A stretch of DNA of 64,000 bases from Dermacoccus abyssi (GTDB lineage: Bacteria > Actinomycetota > Actinomycetes > Actinomycetales > Dermatophilaceae), in the NCBI RefSeq assembly GCF_034541975.1, contig NZ_JAVYJM010000001.1. One strand, 5' to 3'. The position numbers and the translations under genes were made by a program. Below, piece by piece: positions 16,224 through 23,840 of the stretch; position 1 is the stretch's first letter; each line of letters opens with the position of its first letter. The notes under the pieces are model-generated. The model ran no database searches. It saw only the letters and a program-made list of their open reading frames with translations, and had not been told where the DNA came from.

Positions 16224-17482
16224 GCCACGTGAACGACGGATCCCGCGACACGAACCTCTTCGAGATCGCCCGCGACGACGAACTCCTCGACGTCCTCGGT
16301 GCACGCCTTTTCGACACGGACGAGTCAAACGCCGACACGAACATCGACGCCCGCCCCTACGAGTCGGACGACGTCGCCCACATGCTCGCCGCCTGGGCGC
16401 AGGACATCGACGACGAGGCCGAGGCCACGTTCACGGTCGAGCCCCGACGCGTCACGCGGGCGGCTCACGCCGCCTACTCGGTGTCCAATGAGGCCGAGTC
16501 CGTCGAGCCCGGATCTGTCACGGCCGCGCCGCGCCGGCGCGGCGGCACGTACAGCGCCTCGGGCGACGGCCGAGTGGCTGCTGCTCTCGGCCGCGGATGG
16601 TGGGGCCTGGCCCCGGCTGCCCGCGTGCGAACCGGCGCCACGGCCGCTGCAGCGGGTCTCGTGCTGTCCCTGTCCGGTGTCGCCGCCGCTGTCGGTGGGG
16701 GACGCCTGCCGTCCCTCGACTCCTTGACGCTCAGTTCGACGAAGGCCCACAATCCCTCCGTGCTGGCCGATGAGGTGCCGCGCGCCACGGCGACCGATGC
16801 ACCCGCAGTGCCGCAGAAGCCCGCGAAGAAGCGTGTCGAGGCGCTGCCTGATCGCACGGAAGGCCACGCCGAGGGCGCTGAGCGGCCCCGCACGTCCGCC
16901 GCAGCGAAGGAAACGGCGCCGAGCGACTCCTGGCCTCGGGTCGAGGAGCGCCGTACCGGTCTCGACCGCTCGGTCGTCGCCGCGCCCCGAATCGATCGTC
17001 AGCGCCCCTCGGCACCGACGTACCGGCCCAACACGGGCGCCCGACCGACGCAGGCGCCGAGCGCGACGCGTCCGCCGCGTGCGACGACGCCGCCCTCGCC
17101 GTCGTCCACGCAGCCGCCGTCGTCCACGCAGCCGCCGACGACCACGAAGCCGAGCACGCCGTCCACCCCAGGTTCGTCGACGACGTCGCCGAGCACCGGT
17201 CCCTCGGGTTCGACAGGCACATCGGGCTCCTCGAGTTCCTCGGGCTCGTCCTCCACGACGAAGCCGACCCCTCGCCCCACCTCGAGCGTTTCCCCGAGGT
17301 CGACGCGCGGCTCACACAAGGCCTCCTCCGGCAGCGGTGCGCTGACGAAGGCGGAGAAGAAGACGCGCAACCGGTTCAGGTACCTCATGCCGAGGCCGTC
17401 GATCGAGGCGTCCTCAACGCCTCTCGAGCCGAGCGCTACGGCGGAGCCGGTGCCGAACGAAACCGCCACGCCGACGCGCTAG
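16220..17482 (+). CDS. RsdA-like membrane anti-sigma factor
   Basis: A 420-residue protein translated from a GTG overlapping the sigma factor stop; a second GTG at 16229 is possible. The N-terminal cytoplasmic part contains LFEIARDDELLDVLGARL, the short sigma-binding motif of the RsdA family, then an acidic stretch. One membrane helix lies at about residues 138-160. Everything after is a long extracytoplasmic Pro/Thr/Ser-rich tail (PSSTQPPSSTQPPTTT). In mycobacteria RsdA binds SigD and is degraded under starvation; here that is inference. It is longer than mycobacterial RsdA mainly because of the tail. Confidence 0.8.
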   Translation: MSHVNDGSRDTNLFEIARDDELLDVLGARLFDTDESNADTNIDARPYESDDVAHMLAAWAQDIDDEAEATFTVEPRRVTRAAHAAYSVSNEAESVEPGSVTAAPRRRGGTYSASGDGRVAAALGRGWWGLAPAARVRTGATAAAAGLVLSLSGVAAAVGGGRLPSLDSLTLSSTKAHNPSVLADEVPRATATDAPAVPQKPAKKRVEALPDRTEGHAEGAERPRTSAAAKETAPSDSWPRVEERRTGLDRSVVAAPRIDRQRPSAPTYRPNTGARPTQAPSATRPPRATTPPSPSSTQPPSSTQPPTTTKPSTPSTPGSSTTSPSTGPSGSTGTSGSSSSSGSSSTTKPTPRPTSSVSPRSTRGSHKASSGSGALTKAEKKTRNRFRYLMPRPSIEASSTPLEPSATAEPVPNETATPTR

Positions 17483-17536
17483 GTGAGAATGCGCACAACG
17501 CTGAGCGCGCGGCGCTGGGCACGCGTGCGCGTGACC

Positions 17537-17542
17537 TAGAAT
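17537..17542 (+). promoter_or_regulatory. -10 hexamer for leaderless guaB
   Basis: TAGAAT ends exactly 6 nt before the guaB ATG at 17549. The intervening CGGTGA is no Shine-Dalgarno. It indicates a promoter internal to the sigma-antisigma-guaB block. Confidence 0.6.
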
Positions 17543-17548
17543 CGGTGA

Positions 17549-19072
17549 ATGGCTTTCGGCTCTGACAACGGCACTGAGATCCCCCCGAAATTCGCGACGC
17601 TCGGCCTCACCTACGACGACGTTCTTCTTCTTCCCGGGGAGACCGATGTCATCCCCTCGGAGGTCGACACCACGGCGCAGTTGACGCGCGAGATCAAGCT
17701 CAACATCCCTCTCGTCTCTGCAGCGATGGACACCGTCACCGAAGCGCGCATGGCCATCGCCATGGCCCGCGAGGGCGGCATGGGCGTGCTGCACCGCAAC
17801 CTGTCGATCGAGGATCAGGCCTACCAGGTCGACCTCGTCAAGCGCACTCAGACGGGCCGTATCACCAACCCCGTGACGATCGGCCCCGACGCCACGCTCG
17901 AAGAGCTCGACGCCATCTGCGGCGAGTACCGCGTCTCCGGTCTGCCGGTCGTCGAGGGCGACAACAAGCTCATCGGCATCATCACCAACCGCGACCTGCG
18001 CTTCACGCCCGTCGCCGAGTGGGCCGGCACGAAGGTGCGCGACGTCATGACGACGCAGCTCATCACCGCGCCCGTCGACATCTCGAACGAGGACGCCACG
18101 GCGCTGCTGCGTCAGCACAAGCGTGAGCGTCTGCCGCTCGTCGATCGCGACGGTCGCCTCGCCGCGCTCATCACGGTCAAGGACTTCGTGAAGTCCGAGC
18201 AGTTCCCCAACGCCTCGAAGGACGCCGACGGCCGCCTTATGGTCGGTGCCGCCGTCGGGTACTTCGGTGAGGCGTGGGAGCGCGCTACGACGCTCATCGA
18301 CGCCGGCGTCGACGTTCTCGTCGTCGACACGGCGCACGGCCACGCGCGCCTCCTGCTCGACATGATCCGCAAGCTCAAGGCCGACCCGGCCACGAAGAAC
18401 GTCCAGATCATCGGCGGCAACGTCGCCACCCGCGCGGGTGCCCAGGCACTCGTCGACGCCGGTGTCGACGCCGTCAAGGTGGGCGTCGGGCCGGGCTCGA
18501 TCTGCACGACGCGCATCGTCGCGGGTGTCGGTGTTCCGCAGGTCACCGCGATCCACGAGGCCGCCCAGGCCTGCGGCCCCGCCGGAGTGCCGGTCATCGG
18601 TGACGGCGGCCTGCAGCACTCCGGTGACATCGCGAAGGCCCTCGTCGCCGGTGCGTCCTGCGTCATGGTCGGCTCGCTGCTCGCCGGGACGGAGGAGTCG
18701 CCGGGCGAGGTCGTGCTCATCAACGGCAAGCAGTTCAAGGCCTACCGCGGCATGGGTTCGCTCGGTGCGATGAGCTCGCGCGGCAAGAAGTCGTACTCCA
18801 AGGACCGCTACTTCCAGGCCGACGTCATCAGCGACGACCAGCTCGTGCCCGAGGGCATCGAGGGTCGCGTGTCGTACAAGGGTCCGGTGAGCAACGCGGT
18901 GCGTCAGCTCGTCGGTGGCCTCCACCAGTCGATGTTCTACGTCGGTGGCTCCACGATCCCCGAGCTGCAGGAGCGCGGCCAGTTCGTCCGCATCACCGCG
19001 GCCGGCCTCAAGGAGTCGCACCCCCACGACGTCCAGGGCATCGTCGAAGCGCCGAACTACTCGATCCGCTGA
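17549..19072 (+). CDS. guaB: Inosine-5'-monophosphate dehydrogenase
   Basis: Oxidises IMP to XMP with NAD+, the committed step to guanine nucleotides. The 507-residue enzyme opens with LGLTYDDVLLLPGETDV, has two CBS domains at about residues 100-220, the active-site loop GVGPGSICTTR with catalytic C319, and the mobile flap with YKGPVSNAV. Length and motifs are standard. guaA lies 6 kb downstream, the paralogue guaB3 immediately after. Confidence 0.97.
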   Translation: MAFGSDNGTEIPPKFATLGLTYDDVLLLPGETDVIPSEVDTTAQLTREIKLNIPLVSAAMDTVTEARMAIAMAREGGMGVLHRNLSIEDQAYQVDLVKRTQTGRITNPVTIGPDATLEELDAICGEYRVSGLPVVEGDNKLIGIITNRDLRFTPVAEWAGTKVRDVMTTQLITAPVDISNEDATALLRQHKRERLPLVDRDGRLAALITVKDFVKSEQFPNASKDADGRLMVGAAVGYFGEAWERATTLIDAGVDVLVVDTAHGHARLLLDMIRKLKADPATKNVQIIGGNVATRAGAQALVDAGVDAVKVGVGPGSICTTRIVAGVGVPQVTAIHEAAQACGPAGVPVIGDGGLQHSGDIAKALVAGASCVMVGSLLAGTEESPGEVVLINGKQFKAYRGMGSLGAMSSRGKKSYSKDRYFQADVISDDQLVPEGIEGRVSYKGPVSNAVRQLVGGLHQSMFYVGGSTIPELQERGQFVRITAAGLKESHPHDVQGIVEAPNYSIR

Positions 19073-19092
19073 CGACGTCTCGTCCCGCTTTC

Positions 19093-19127
19093 GAGCGCCT
19101 CACCTTCACGACGAAGGTGAGGCGCTC
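19093..19127. terminator. Terminator hairpin after guaB
   Basis: GAGCGCCTCACCTTC (19093-19107) and GAAGGTGAGGCGCTC (19113-19127) are perfect 15-bp arms with a 5-nt loop, 20 bp after the guaB stop. There is no long T tract. Confidence 0.78.
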
Positions 19128-19146
19128 GTGTGTTGAGGCGGGCATA

Positions 19147-19179
19147 CCCACATGCGCGAGATCTCGCACGAATGGGAAG
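19147..19179. repeat. Palindromic repeat (pair 2, left)
   Basis: The core ACATGCGCGA-GATC-TCGCACGAAT starts at 19150, flanked by CCC and GGGAAG. It is the same family as the sites at 1536-1620 and 19197. Confidence 0.6.
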
Positions 19180-19196
19180 AGACGTGCGCGGTTGGT

Positions 19197-19231
19197 CCTC
19201 ACTTGCGCGACATTCCGCGCTTGTGGGGAAG
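19197..19231. repeat. Palindromic repeat (pair 2, right)
   Basis: The core ACTTGCGCGA-CATT-CCGCGCTTGT starts at 19201, exactly 51 bp after the left copy's core, flanked by CCTC and GGGGAAG. It lies 15 bp upstream of the guaB3 -10 hexamer, where a bound protein could affect that promoter. Confidence 0.6.
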
Positions 19232-19245
19232 CGGGCGCCCGCAGG

Positions 19246-19251
19246 TAGGCT
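19246..19251 (+). promoter_or_regulatory. -10 hexamer for leaderless guaB3
   Basis: TAGGCT ends 6 nt before the GTG start at 19258, the same arrangement and the same hexamer as at murT. Confidence 0.6.
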
Positions 19252-19257
19252 GGGTGG

Positions 19258-20379
19258 GTGACTGAGATCGAGATCGGCAAGGGCAAGCGCGGCCGTCGCG
19301 CGTATTCACTCGACGACATCGCTGTCGTGCCGTCGCGCCGCACGCGTGACCCCCGCGAGGTGTCGACGTCGTGGCAGATCGACGCCTACCACTTCGACCT
19401 GCCCGTCATGGCAGCGCCGATGGACTCCGTGATGTCGCCCGCCACCGCCATCGAGTTCGGCCGCCTCGGCGGTCTGCCCGTGCTCGACCTCGAGGGCCTG
19501 TGGACGCGCTACGAGGACCCGGAGACGCAACTCGCCTCCATCGCCACGGTCGACCCGGCCGAAGCCGTCGCCCGCATGCGCGAGATCTACGACGAGCCGA
19601 TCAAGCCCGAGCTCATCCGCGACCGCCTCAAGGAGATCCGTGACGCTGGCGTCACCGTCGCCGGCGCCCTCACGCCGCAGCGCACCCAGGAGCACTGGCG
19701 CACCGTCGTCGAGGCCGGCGTCGACGTCTTCGTCATCCGCGGCACCACGGTCTCCGCCGAGCACGTCTCCGGCGACGCCGAGCCGCTCAACCTCAAGCGC
19801 TTCATCTACGAACTCGACGTTCCCGTCATCGTCGGTGGTGCGGGCACGTACACCGCAGCGCTGCACCTCATGCGCACCGGTGCGGCCGGCGTGCTCGTCG
19901 GTTTCGGCGGCGGCGCGGCCCACACCACGCGTCGCACGCTCGGCATCCACGCGCCCATGGCCACGGCCCTCTCCGACGTCGCCGCAGCCCGTCGCGACTA
20001 CCTCGACGAGTCCGGTGGCCGCTACGTCCACGTCATCGCCGACGGCGGCGTCGGCACCTCCGGTGACATCGTCAAGGCCGTCGCCTGCGGTGCGGACGCC
20101 GTGATGCTCGGTGCCGCGCTGGCTCGCGCCACCGAGGCGCCCGGTCGCGGATTCCACTGGGGCCCGGAGGCGCACCACAGCCAGCTGCCGCGCGGTGAGC
20201 GCGTCGAGGTGGGCACAGTGGCGAGCCTCGAGGAGATCCTCAACGGCCCCGGCCGCGGCGCCGACGGCACCACCAACATCGTTGGTGCCCTCAAGCGCGC
20301 CATGGCCACCACCGGCTACTCCGACCTCAAGGAGTTCCAGCGCGTCGAGGTCGTCGTCGCGCCGTACCAGCGTTCCTGA
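19258..20379 (+). CDS. GuaB3-family IMP dehydrogenase paralogue
   Basis: A 373-residue protein of the actinobacterial GuaB3 family, opening GKGKRGRRAYSLDDIAVVPS and containing PVMAAPMDSVMSP. It lacks CBS domains and the SICTTR catalytic cysteine loop seen in the preceding guaB, so IMP dehydrogenase activity should not be assumed; some GuaB3 enzymes reportedly act as GMP reductase. The barrel glycines (IVGGAGTYTAALHLM, VIADGGVGTSGDIVKA) are present. GTG start fixed by the -10 spacing. A perfect 19-bp hairpin ends the transcript. Confidence 0.9.
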   Translation: MTEIEIGKGKRGRRAYSLDDIAVVPSRRTRDPREVSTSWQIDAYHFDLPVMAAPMDSVMSPATAIEFGRLGGLPVLDLEGLWTRYEDPETQLASIATVDPAEAVARMREIYDEPIKPELIRDRLKEIRDAGVTVAGALTPQRTQEHWRTVVEAGVDVFVIRGTTVSAEHVSGDAEPLNLKRFIYELDVPVIVGGAGTYTAALHLMRTGAAGVLVGFGGGAAHTTRRTLGIHAPMATALSDVAAARRDYLDESGGRYVHVIADGGVGTSGDIVKAVACGADAVMLGAALARATEAPGRGFHWGPEAHHSQLPRGERVEVGTVASLEEILNGPGRGADGTTNIVGALKRAMATTGYSDLKEFQRVEVVVAPYQRS

Positions 20380-20388
20380 GGCACACTC

Positions 20389-20430
20389 ATGACGGAGGGG
20401 CTCGACCGGCAGGTCGAGCCCCTCCGTCAT
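20389..20430. terminator. 19-bp perfect terminator hairpin after guaB3
   Basis: The arms 20389-20407 and 20412-20430 are perfectly complementary (ATGACGGAGGGG...), with a 4-nt loop, 10 bp after the stop. Confidence 0.88.
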
Positions 20431-20468
20431 GCCCGCGGTGCCTCGCATCCTGGGACGACGGCCACTGA

Positions 20469-20484
20469 CTTACTTCAAAGTAAG
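20469..20484. promoter_or_regulatory. Palindromic operator before the aldehyde dehydrogenase gene
   Basis: CTTACTT-CA-AAGTAAG is a perfect 7-bp dyad with a 2-bp centre, AT-rich in a GC-rich setting. It lies at about -49 to -34 relative to the expected leaderless start at 20518, adjacent to the -35 region. The shape suits a dimeric repressor of the TetR or MarR type; no regulator gene is adjacent. Confidence 0.6.
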
Positions 20485-20505
20485 GACGTTGTCGGTGGCC
20501 CGTCC

Positions 20506-20511
20506 TAGGGT
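20506..20511 (+). promoter_or_regulatory. -10 hexamer for leaderless aldehyde dehydrogenase gene
   Basis: TAGGGT ends 6 nt before the ATG at 20518. Confidence 0.55.
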
Positions 20512-20517
20512 GGATCC

Positions 20518-22092
20518 ATGACTTCTCAGACCGCATCTTCGCCCGCCGTCCGCGTTGCGCAGGACGTGGCGAAGCGCATGAGCCACCGCGTCACTGCTGC
20601 CGCCGACGCGCCCCAGCGTGAGCGCACGACGCCTCTCACCGGTGAGGTTGTCGCGTCGCTGCCCGAGTCGAGCGTCGCCGACGTCGAGCGCGCCTACGAG
20701 GCGGCGCGTGCGGCTCAGCCCGCGTGGGCCGCGACGCCCGTCAAGGAGCGCGTGGAGCTCCTGGAACGCCTGCACGACCTCGTGCTCGAGCACCAGAGCG
20801 AGATGCTCGACCTCATCCAGCTCGACTCGGGCAAGGCCCGCATCCAGGCCTTCGAGGAGATTCTCGACACCGCCGGTGTGTGCCGCCACTACGCGAAGAA
20901 GGCACCGAGCTATCTCGCCGAGCGCAAGGGTGCGGGCGCCATGCCGGTGCTGACGCAGGCCCGCACGGGCTACCGCCCCAAGGGCGTCGTCGGCGTCGTC
21001 GCGCCGTGGAACTACCCGCTGTCGATGACGATCACCGATGCCCTGCCCGCCCTTGCTGCCGGCAACGCCGTCGTCCTTCGTCCTGACGAGAAGGCCTCTC
21101 TCACCTGCCTCAAGATCGTCGAGCTCATCGACGAGGCCGGTTTGCCGGAGGGGCTGCTCCAGGTCGTCCTGGGCGACGGCCCCACGGTCGGTGGCGCCGT
21201 CCTCGAGCGCGCGGACTACGTCATGTACACGGGCTCGACGAACGTCGGGCGTCAGGTCGCACGCGACGCCGGTGAGCGCCTTGTCGGTGCATCCCTCGAG
21301 CTCGGCGGCAAGAACGCCATGTACGTCGCCGAGGACGCTGACCTCAAGCGCGCCGCCGAGGGTGCCCAGCGCGCCGTGTTCTCCAGCGCGGGCCAGCTGT
21401 GCATCTCGATCGAGCGCCTCGTGCTCCACGAGGCCATCGCCGACGAGTTCCTGCGCCTGTTCCTCGCCCGTGTCAAGGCGATGAAGCTCAGCACCGAGGT
21501 GGGCTGGGGCGCCGACATGGGCAGCCTCATCTCCGCGCAGCAGTTGGAGCGCGTCGAGGAGCACGTCGCGGATGCTGTCTCCAAGGGCGCCACGGTGCTC
21601 GCGGGCGGCAAGGCGCGCCCCGACGTCGGCCCCTTCGTCTACGAGCCCACCGTGCTCGACGGTGTTGTCGATGGCATGAGCTGCCGACGCGACGAGACCT
21701 TCGGCCCGCTCGTGTCGGTCTACCGCGTCGCGAACGACGACGAGGCCGTCGCCTTCGCCAACGACAGTGAGTACGGCCTCAACGCGTCCGTCTGGACCAA
21801 GGACGTCAAGCGCGGCCGCGCCATCGCCGCCCGCATCCAGTCCGGCACCGTCAACGTCAACGAGGGCTACGCCTCTGCGTACGCGAGCAACGGTGCGCCG
21901 ATGGGCGGTATGAAGTCCTCCGGCGTCGGCCGTCGTCACGGCGCTGAGGGCATCCGCAAGTACACCGACATCCAGAACGTCACGGTGCAGCACGTCCAGG
22001 GCTTCGGCGTGCCGAAGGGCATATCGCAGAAGCAGTTCGCCAAGGTGATGACGGTCTGTATGCGCCTGATGAAGCGAGGAGGCGTCGCATGA
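20518..22092 (+). CDS. Succinic-semialdehyde dehydrogenase-type aldehyde dehydrogenase
   Basis: A 524-residue NAD(P)-dependent aldehyde dehydrogenase. Motifs: VVAPWNYPLS (cofactor binding), YTGSTNVGRQVA, SLELGGKNAM with the general base E261, and SSAGQLCISIER with the nucleophile C295. Overall resemblance is to actinobacterial succinic-semialdehyde dehydrogenases (GabD2-like), but the substrate is inference. The stop overlaps the GMC oxidoreductase start (ATGA), so an alcohol or sterol oxidase product might be its substrate. A palindromic operator lies just upstream. Confidence 0.86.
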   Translation: MTSQTASSPAVRVAQDVAKRMSHRVTAAADAPQRERTTPLTGEVVASLPESSVADVERAYEAARAAQPAWAATPVKERVELLERLHDLVLEHQSEMLDLIQLDSGKARIQAFEEILDTAGVCRHYAKKAPSYLAERKGAGAMPVLTQARTGYRPKGVVGVVAPWNYPLSMTITDALPALAAGNAVVLRPDEKASLTCLKIVELIDEAGLPEGLLQVVLGDGPTVGGAVLERADYVMYTGSTNVGRQVARDAGERLVGASLELGGKNAMYVAEDADLKRAAEGAQRAVFSSAGQLCISIERLVLHEAIADEFLRLFLARVKAMKLSTEVGWGADMGSLISAQQLERVEEHVADAVSKGATVLAGGKARPDVGPFVYEPTVLDGVVDGMSCRRDETFGPLVSVYRVANDDEAVAFANDSEYGLNASVWTKDVKRGRAIAARIQSGTVNVNEGYASAYASNGAPMGGMKSSGVGRRHGAEGIRKYTDIQNVTVQHVQGFGVPKGISQKQFAKVMTVCMRLMKRGGVA

Positions 22093-23810
22093 GCGGCTTC
22101 GATCACGACGTCGTCGTCATCGGTTCCGGTTTCGGCGGCTCCGTCGCCGCCCTGCGATTGGCCGAGAAGAACTACGACGTCCTCGTCTACGAGGCCGGCC
22201 CGCGCCGTGAGGACGACGACTTCGCCACCTCGAGCTGGGACGTGCGAAATTACCTGTGGGCGCCCGCGCTCAAGTGCTACGGCGTGCAGCGCATCCACAA
22301 GATCCCTGACGCCGTCATCCTCGCCGGGGCCGGTGTGGGCGGCGGGAGCCTCAACTACGCCAACACGCTCTACGTGCCGCCGCAGCCGTTCTTCGCCGAC
22401 AAGCAGTGGTCGCACATCACCGACTGGTCCGCAGAACTCATGCCGCACTACGAGACGGCGAAGAGGATGCTCGGCGTCGTCGAGTCCAACCCGTGCGAGG
22501 GGCCGGTCGAGCAGCTCATGCGCGATGTCGCCGCAGACCTCGGTGTGAGCGAGACGTTCCGCAAGACGCCCGTCGGCGTGTTCTTCGGGGAGTCCGGAAA
22601 GCGTGTCGCCGACCCGTACTTCGGGGGAGAGGGCCCGGAGCGCACCGGGTGCACCGAGTGCGGCAACTGCATGGTCGGCTGCCGCGTCGGTGCGAAGAAC
22701 ACCCTGGCGAAGAACTACCTGCCCCTCGCCGAACGTTCCGGTGCGCGCATCGAGCCGATGCGTACCGTCGTCGACCTCGAGCCGCTCGGCCCGAACGGTG
22801 ATGAGGGCTGGCGCATCACGACGGAGGCCACCGGCGCCTGGGTGCGCAAGAACCGTCGCACGGTGACGGCGCAGCACGTCGTCATGGCAGCCGGCACCTG
22901 GGGCACGCAGAGCCTCCTGCACTCGCTGCAGGCCGACGGCAAGCTTCCGCGCCTGTCGCGCACGCTTGGTCACCTCACCCGCACCAACTCCGAGGAGCTC
23001 GGCGGTGCCGCCGCCACGCAGCTGCCCGAGGGCGTCGACCTCACACACGGCGTGGCCATCACGTCGAGCTTCCACGTCGACGAAACCACCCACGTCGAGA
23101 ACGTGCGCTACGGGCGCGGCTCGAACGCCATGGGCCTGTTCTCCACGCTGCTCATTCCCGGTGACGTGGGCAACCGCGTCGTCGAGTTCGTCAAGCAGTT
23201 CGCGCGCCGCCCGGTCATGCTCACGAAGGCCGTCGTCCCCAAGGGCTGGAGCGAGCGCACCATCATCGCGCTCGTCATGCAGACGGTCGACAACTCGCTC
23301 ATCGTCTCCCCGAAGAAGACGCGCCGCGGGTGGAAGCTCACCTCCCGTCAGGGCCACGGTGAGCCGAACCCGACGTGGATCCCGGGCGGCCACAAGGCCA
23401 TCCGCGGCATGGCCGAGCGTCTCGAGCGGGTCAGCGGCAAAGAGGCCATCGCGGGTGGCACGTGGAACGAACTGTTCGACGTGCCCATGACGGCGCACTT
23501 CCTCGGCGGCGCCCCGATCAGCGACGGCCCGGAGACCGGCGTCATCGACGCCTACCAGCGCGTGCACGGCTACCCCACGATGTCGATCGTCGACGGTACG
23601 GCCGTCTCCGCGAACCTCGGCGTCAACCCGTCGCTCACCATCACGGCTCAGGCCGAGCGTGCCTTTTCGCTGTGGCCGGCCAAGGGCGAGCGCGACGAGC
23701 GTCCCGCTCAGGGCGAGGCGTACGTCCGGCTCGAACGCGAGCCGAACCGGGTGCCCGGCCAGCCCGTAGCCCTCGGCATGCCGACGGTGGCACGGACACC
23801 CGCGACGTAG
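22089..23810 (+). CDS. GMC-family FAD oxidoreductase (ChoD-like) with a four-cysteine motif
   Basis: A 573-residue flavoprotein. The N-terminal FAD fold is VVIGSGFGGSVAALRLAEK, followed by the GAGVGGGSLNYANTL loop. The C-terminal part has FLGGAPISDGPETGV and GVNPSLTITAQAERA as in cholesterol-oxidase-like GMC proteins. It resembles mycobacterial ChoD, which also lies beside guaB3. An insertion holds C188, C191, C194 and C198 (spacing CX2CX2CX3C), the spacing of a [4Fe-4S] ferredoxin site. Sterol oxidation is not demonstrated for the family as a whole. Translationally coupled to the aldehyde dehydrogenase. Confidence 0.85.
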   Translation: MSGFDHDVVVIGSGFGGSVAALRLAEKNYDVLVYEAGPRREDDDFATSSWDVRNYLWAPALKCYGVQRIHKIPDAVILAGAGVGGGSLNYANTLYVPPQPFFADKQWSHITDWSAELMPHYETAKRMLGVVESNPCEGPVEQLMRDVAADLGVSETFRKTPVGVFFGESGKRVADPYFGGEGPERTGCTECGNCMVGCRVGAKNTLAKNYLPLAERSGARIEPMRTVVDLEPLGPNGDEGWRITTEATGAWVRKNRRTVTAQHVVMAAGTWGTQSLLHSLQADGKLPRLSRTLGHLTRTNSEELGGAAATQLPEGVDLTHGVAITSSFHVDETTHVENVRYGRGSNAMGLFSTLLIPGDVGNRVVEFVKQFARRPVMLTKAVVPKGWSERTIIALVMQTVDNSLIVSPKKTRRGWKLTSRQGHGEPNPTWIPGGHKAIRGMAERLERVSGKEAIAGGTWNELFDVPMTAHFLGGAPISDGPETGVIDAYQRVHGYPTMSIVDGTAVSANLGVNPSLTITAQAERAFSLWPAKGERDERPAQGEAYVRLEREPNRVPGQPVALGMPTVARTPAT

Positions 23811-23828
23811 GCACCGCGCGTCGGCGCG

Positions 23829-23834
23829 TACCCT
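23829..23834 (+). promoter_or_regulatory. -10 hexamer for leaderless SURF1 gene
   Basis: TACCCT ends 6 nt before the GTG at 23841, despite only 30 bp separating this gene from the previous stop. Confidence 0.5.
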
Positions 23835-23840
23835 GGTGGG

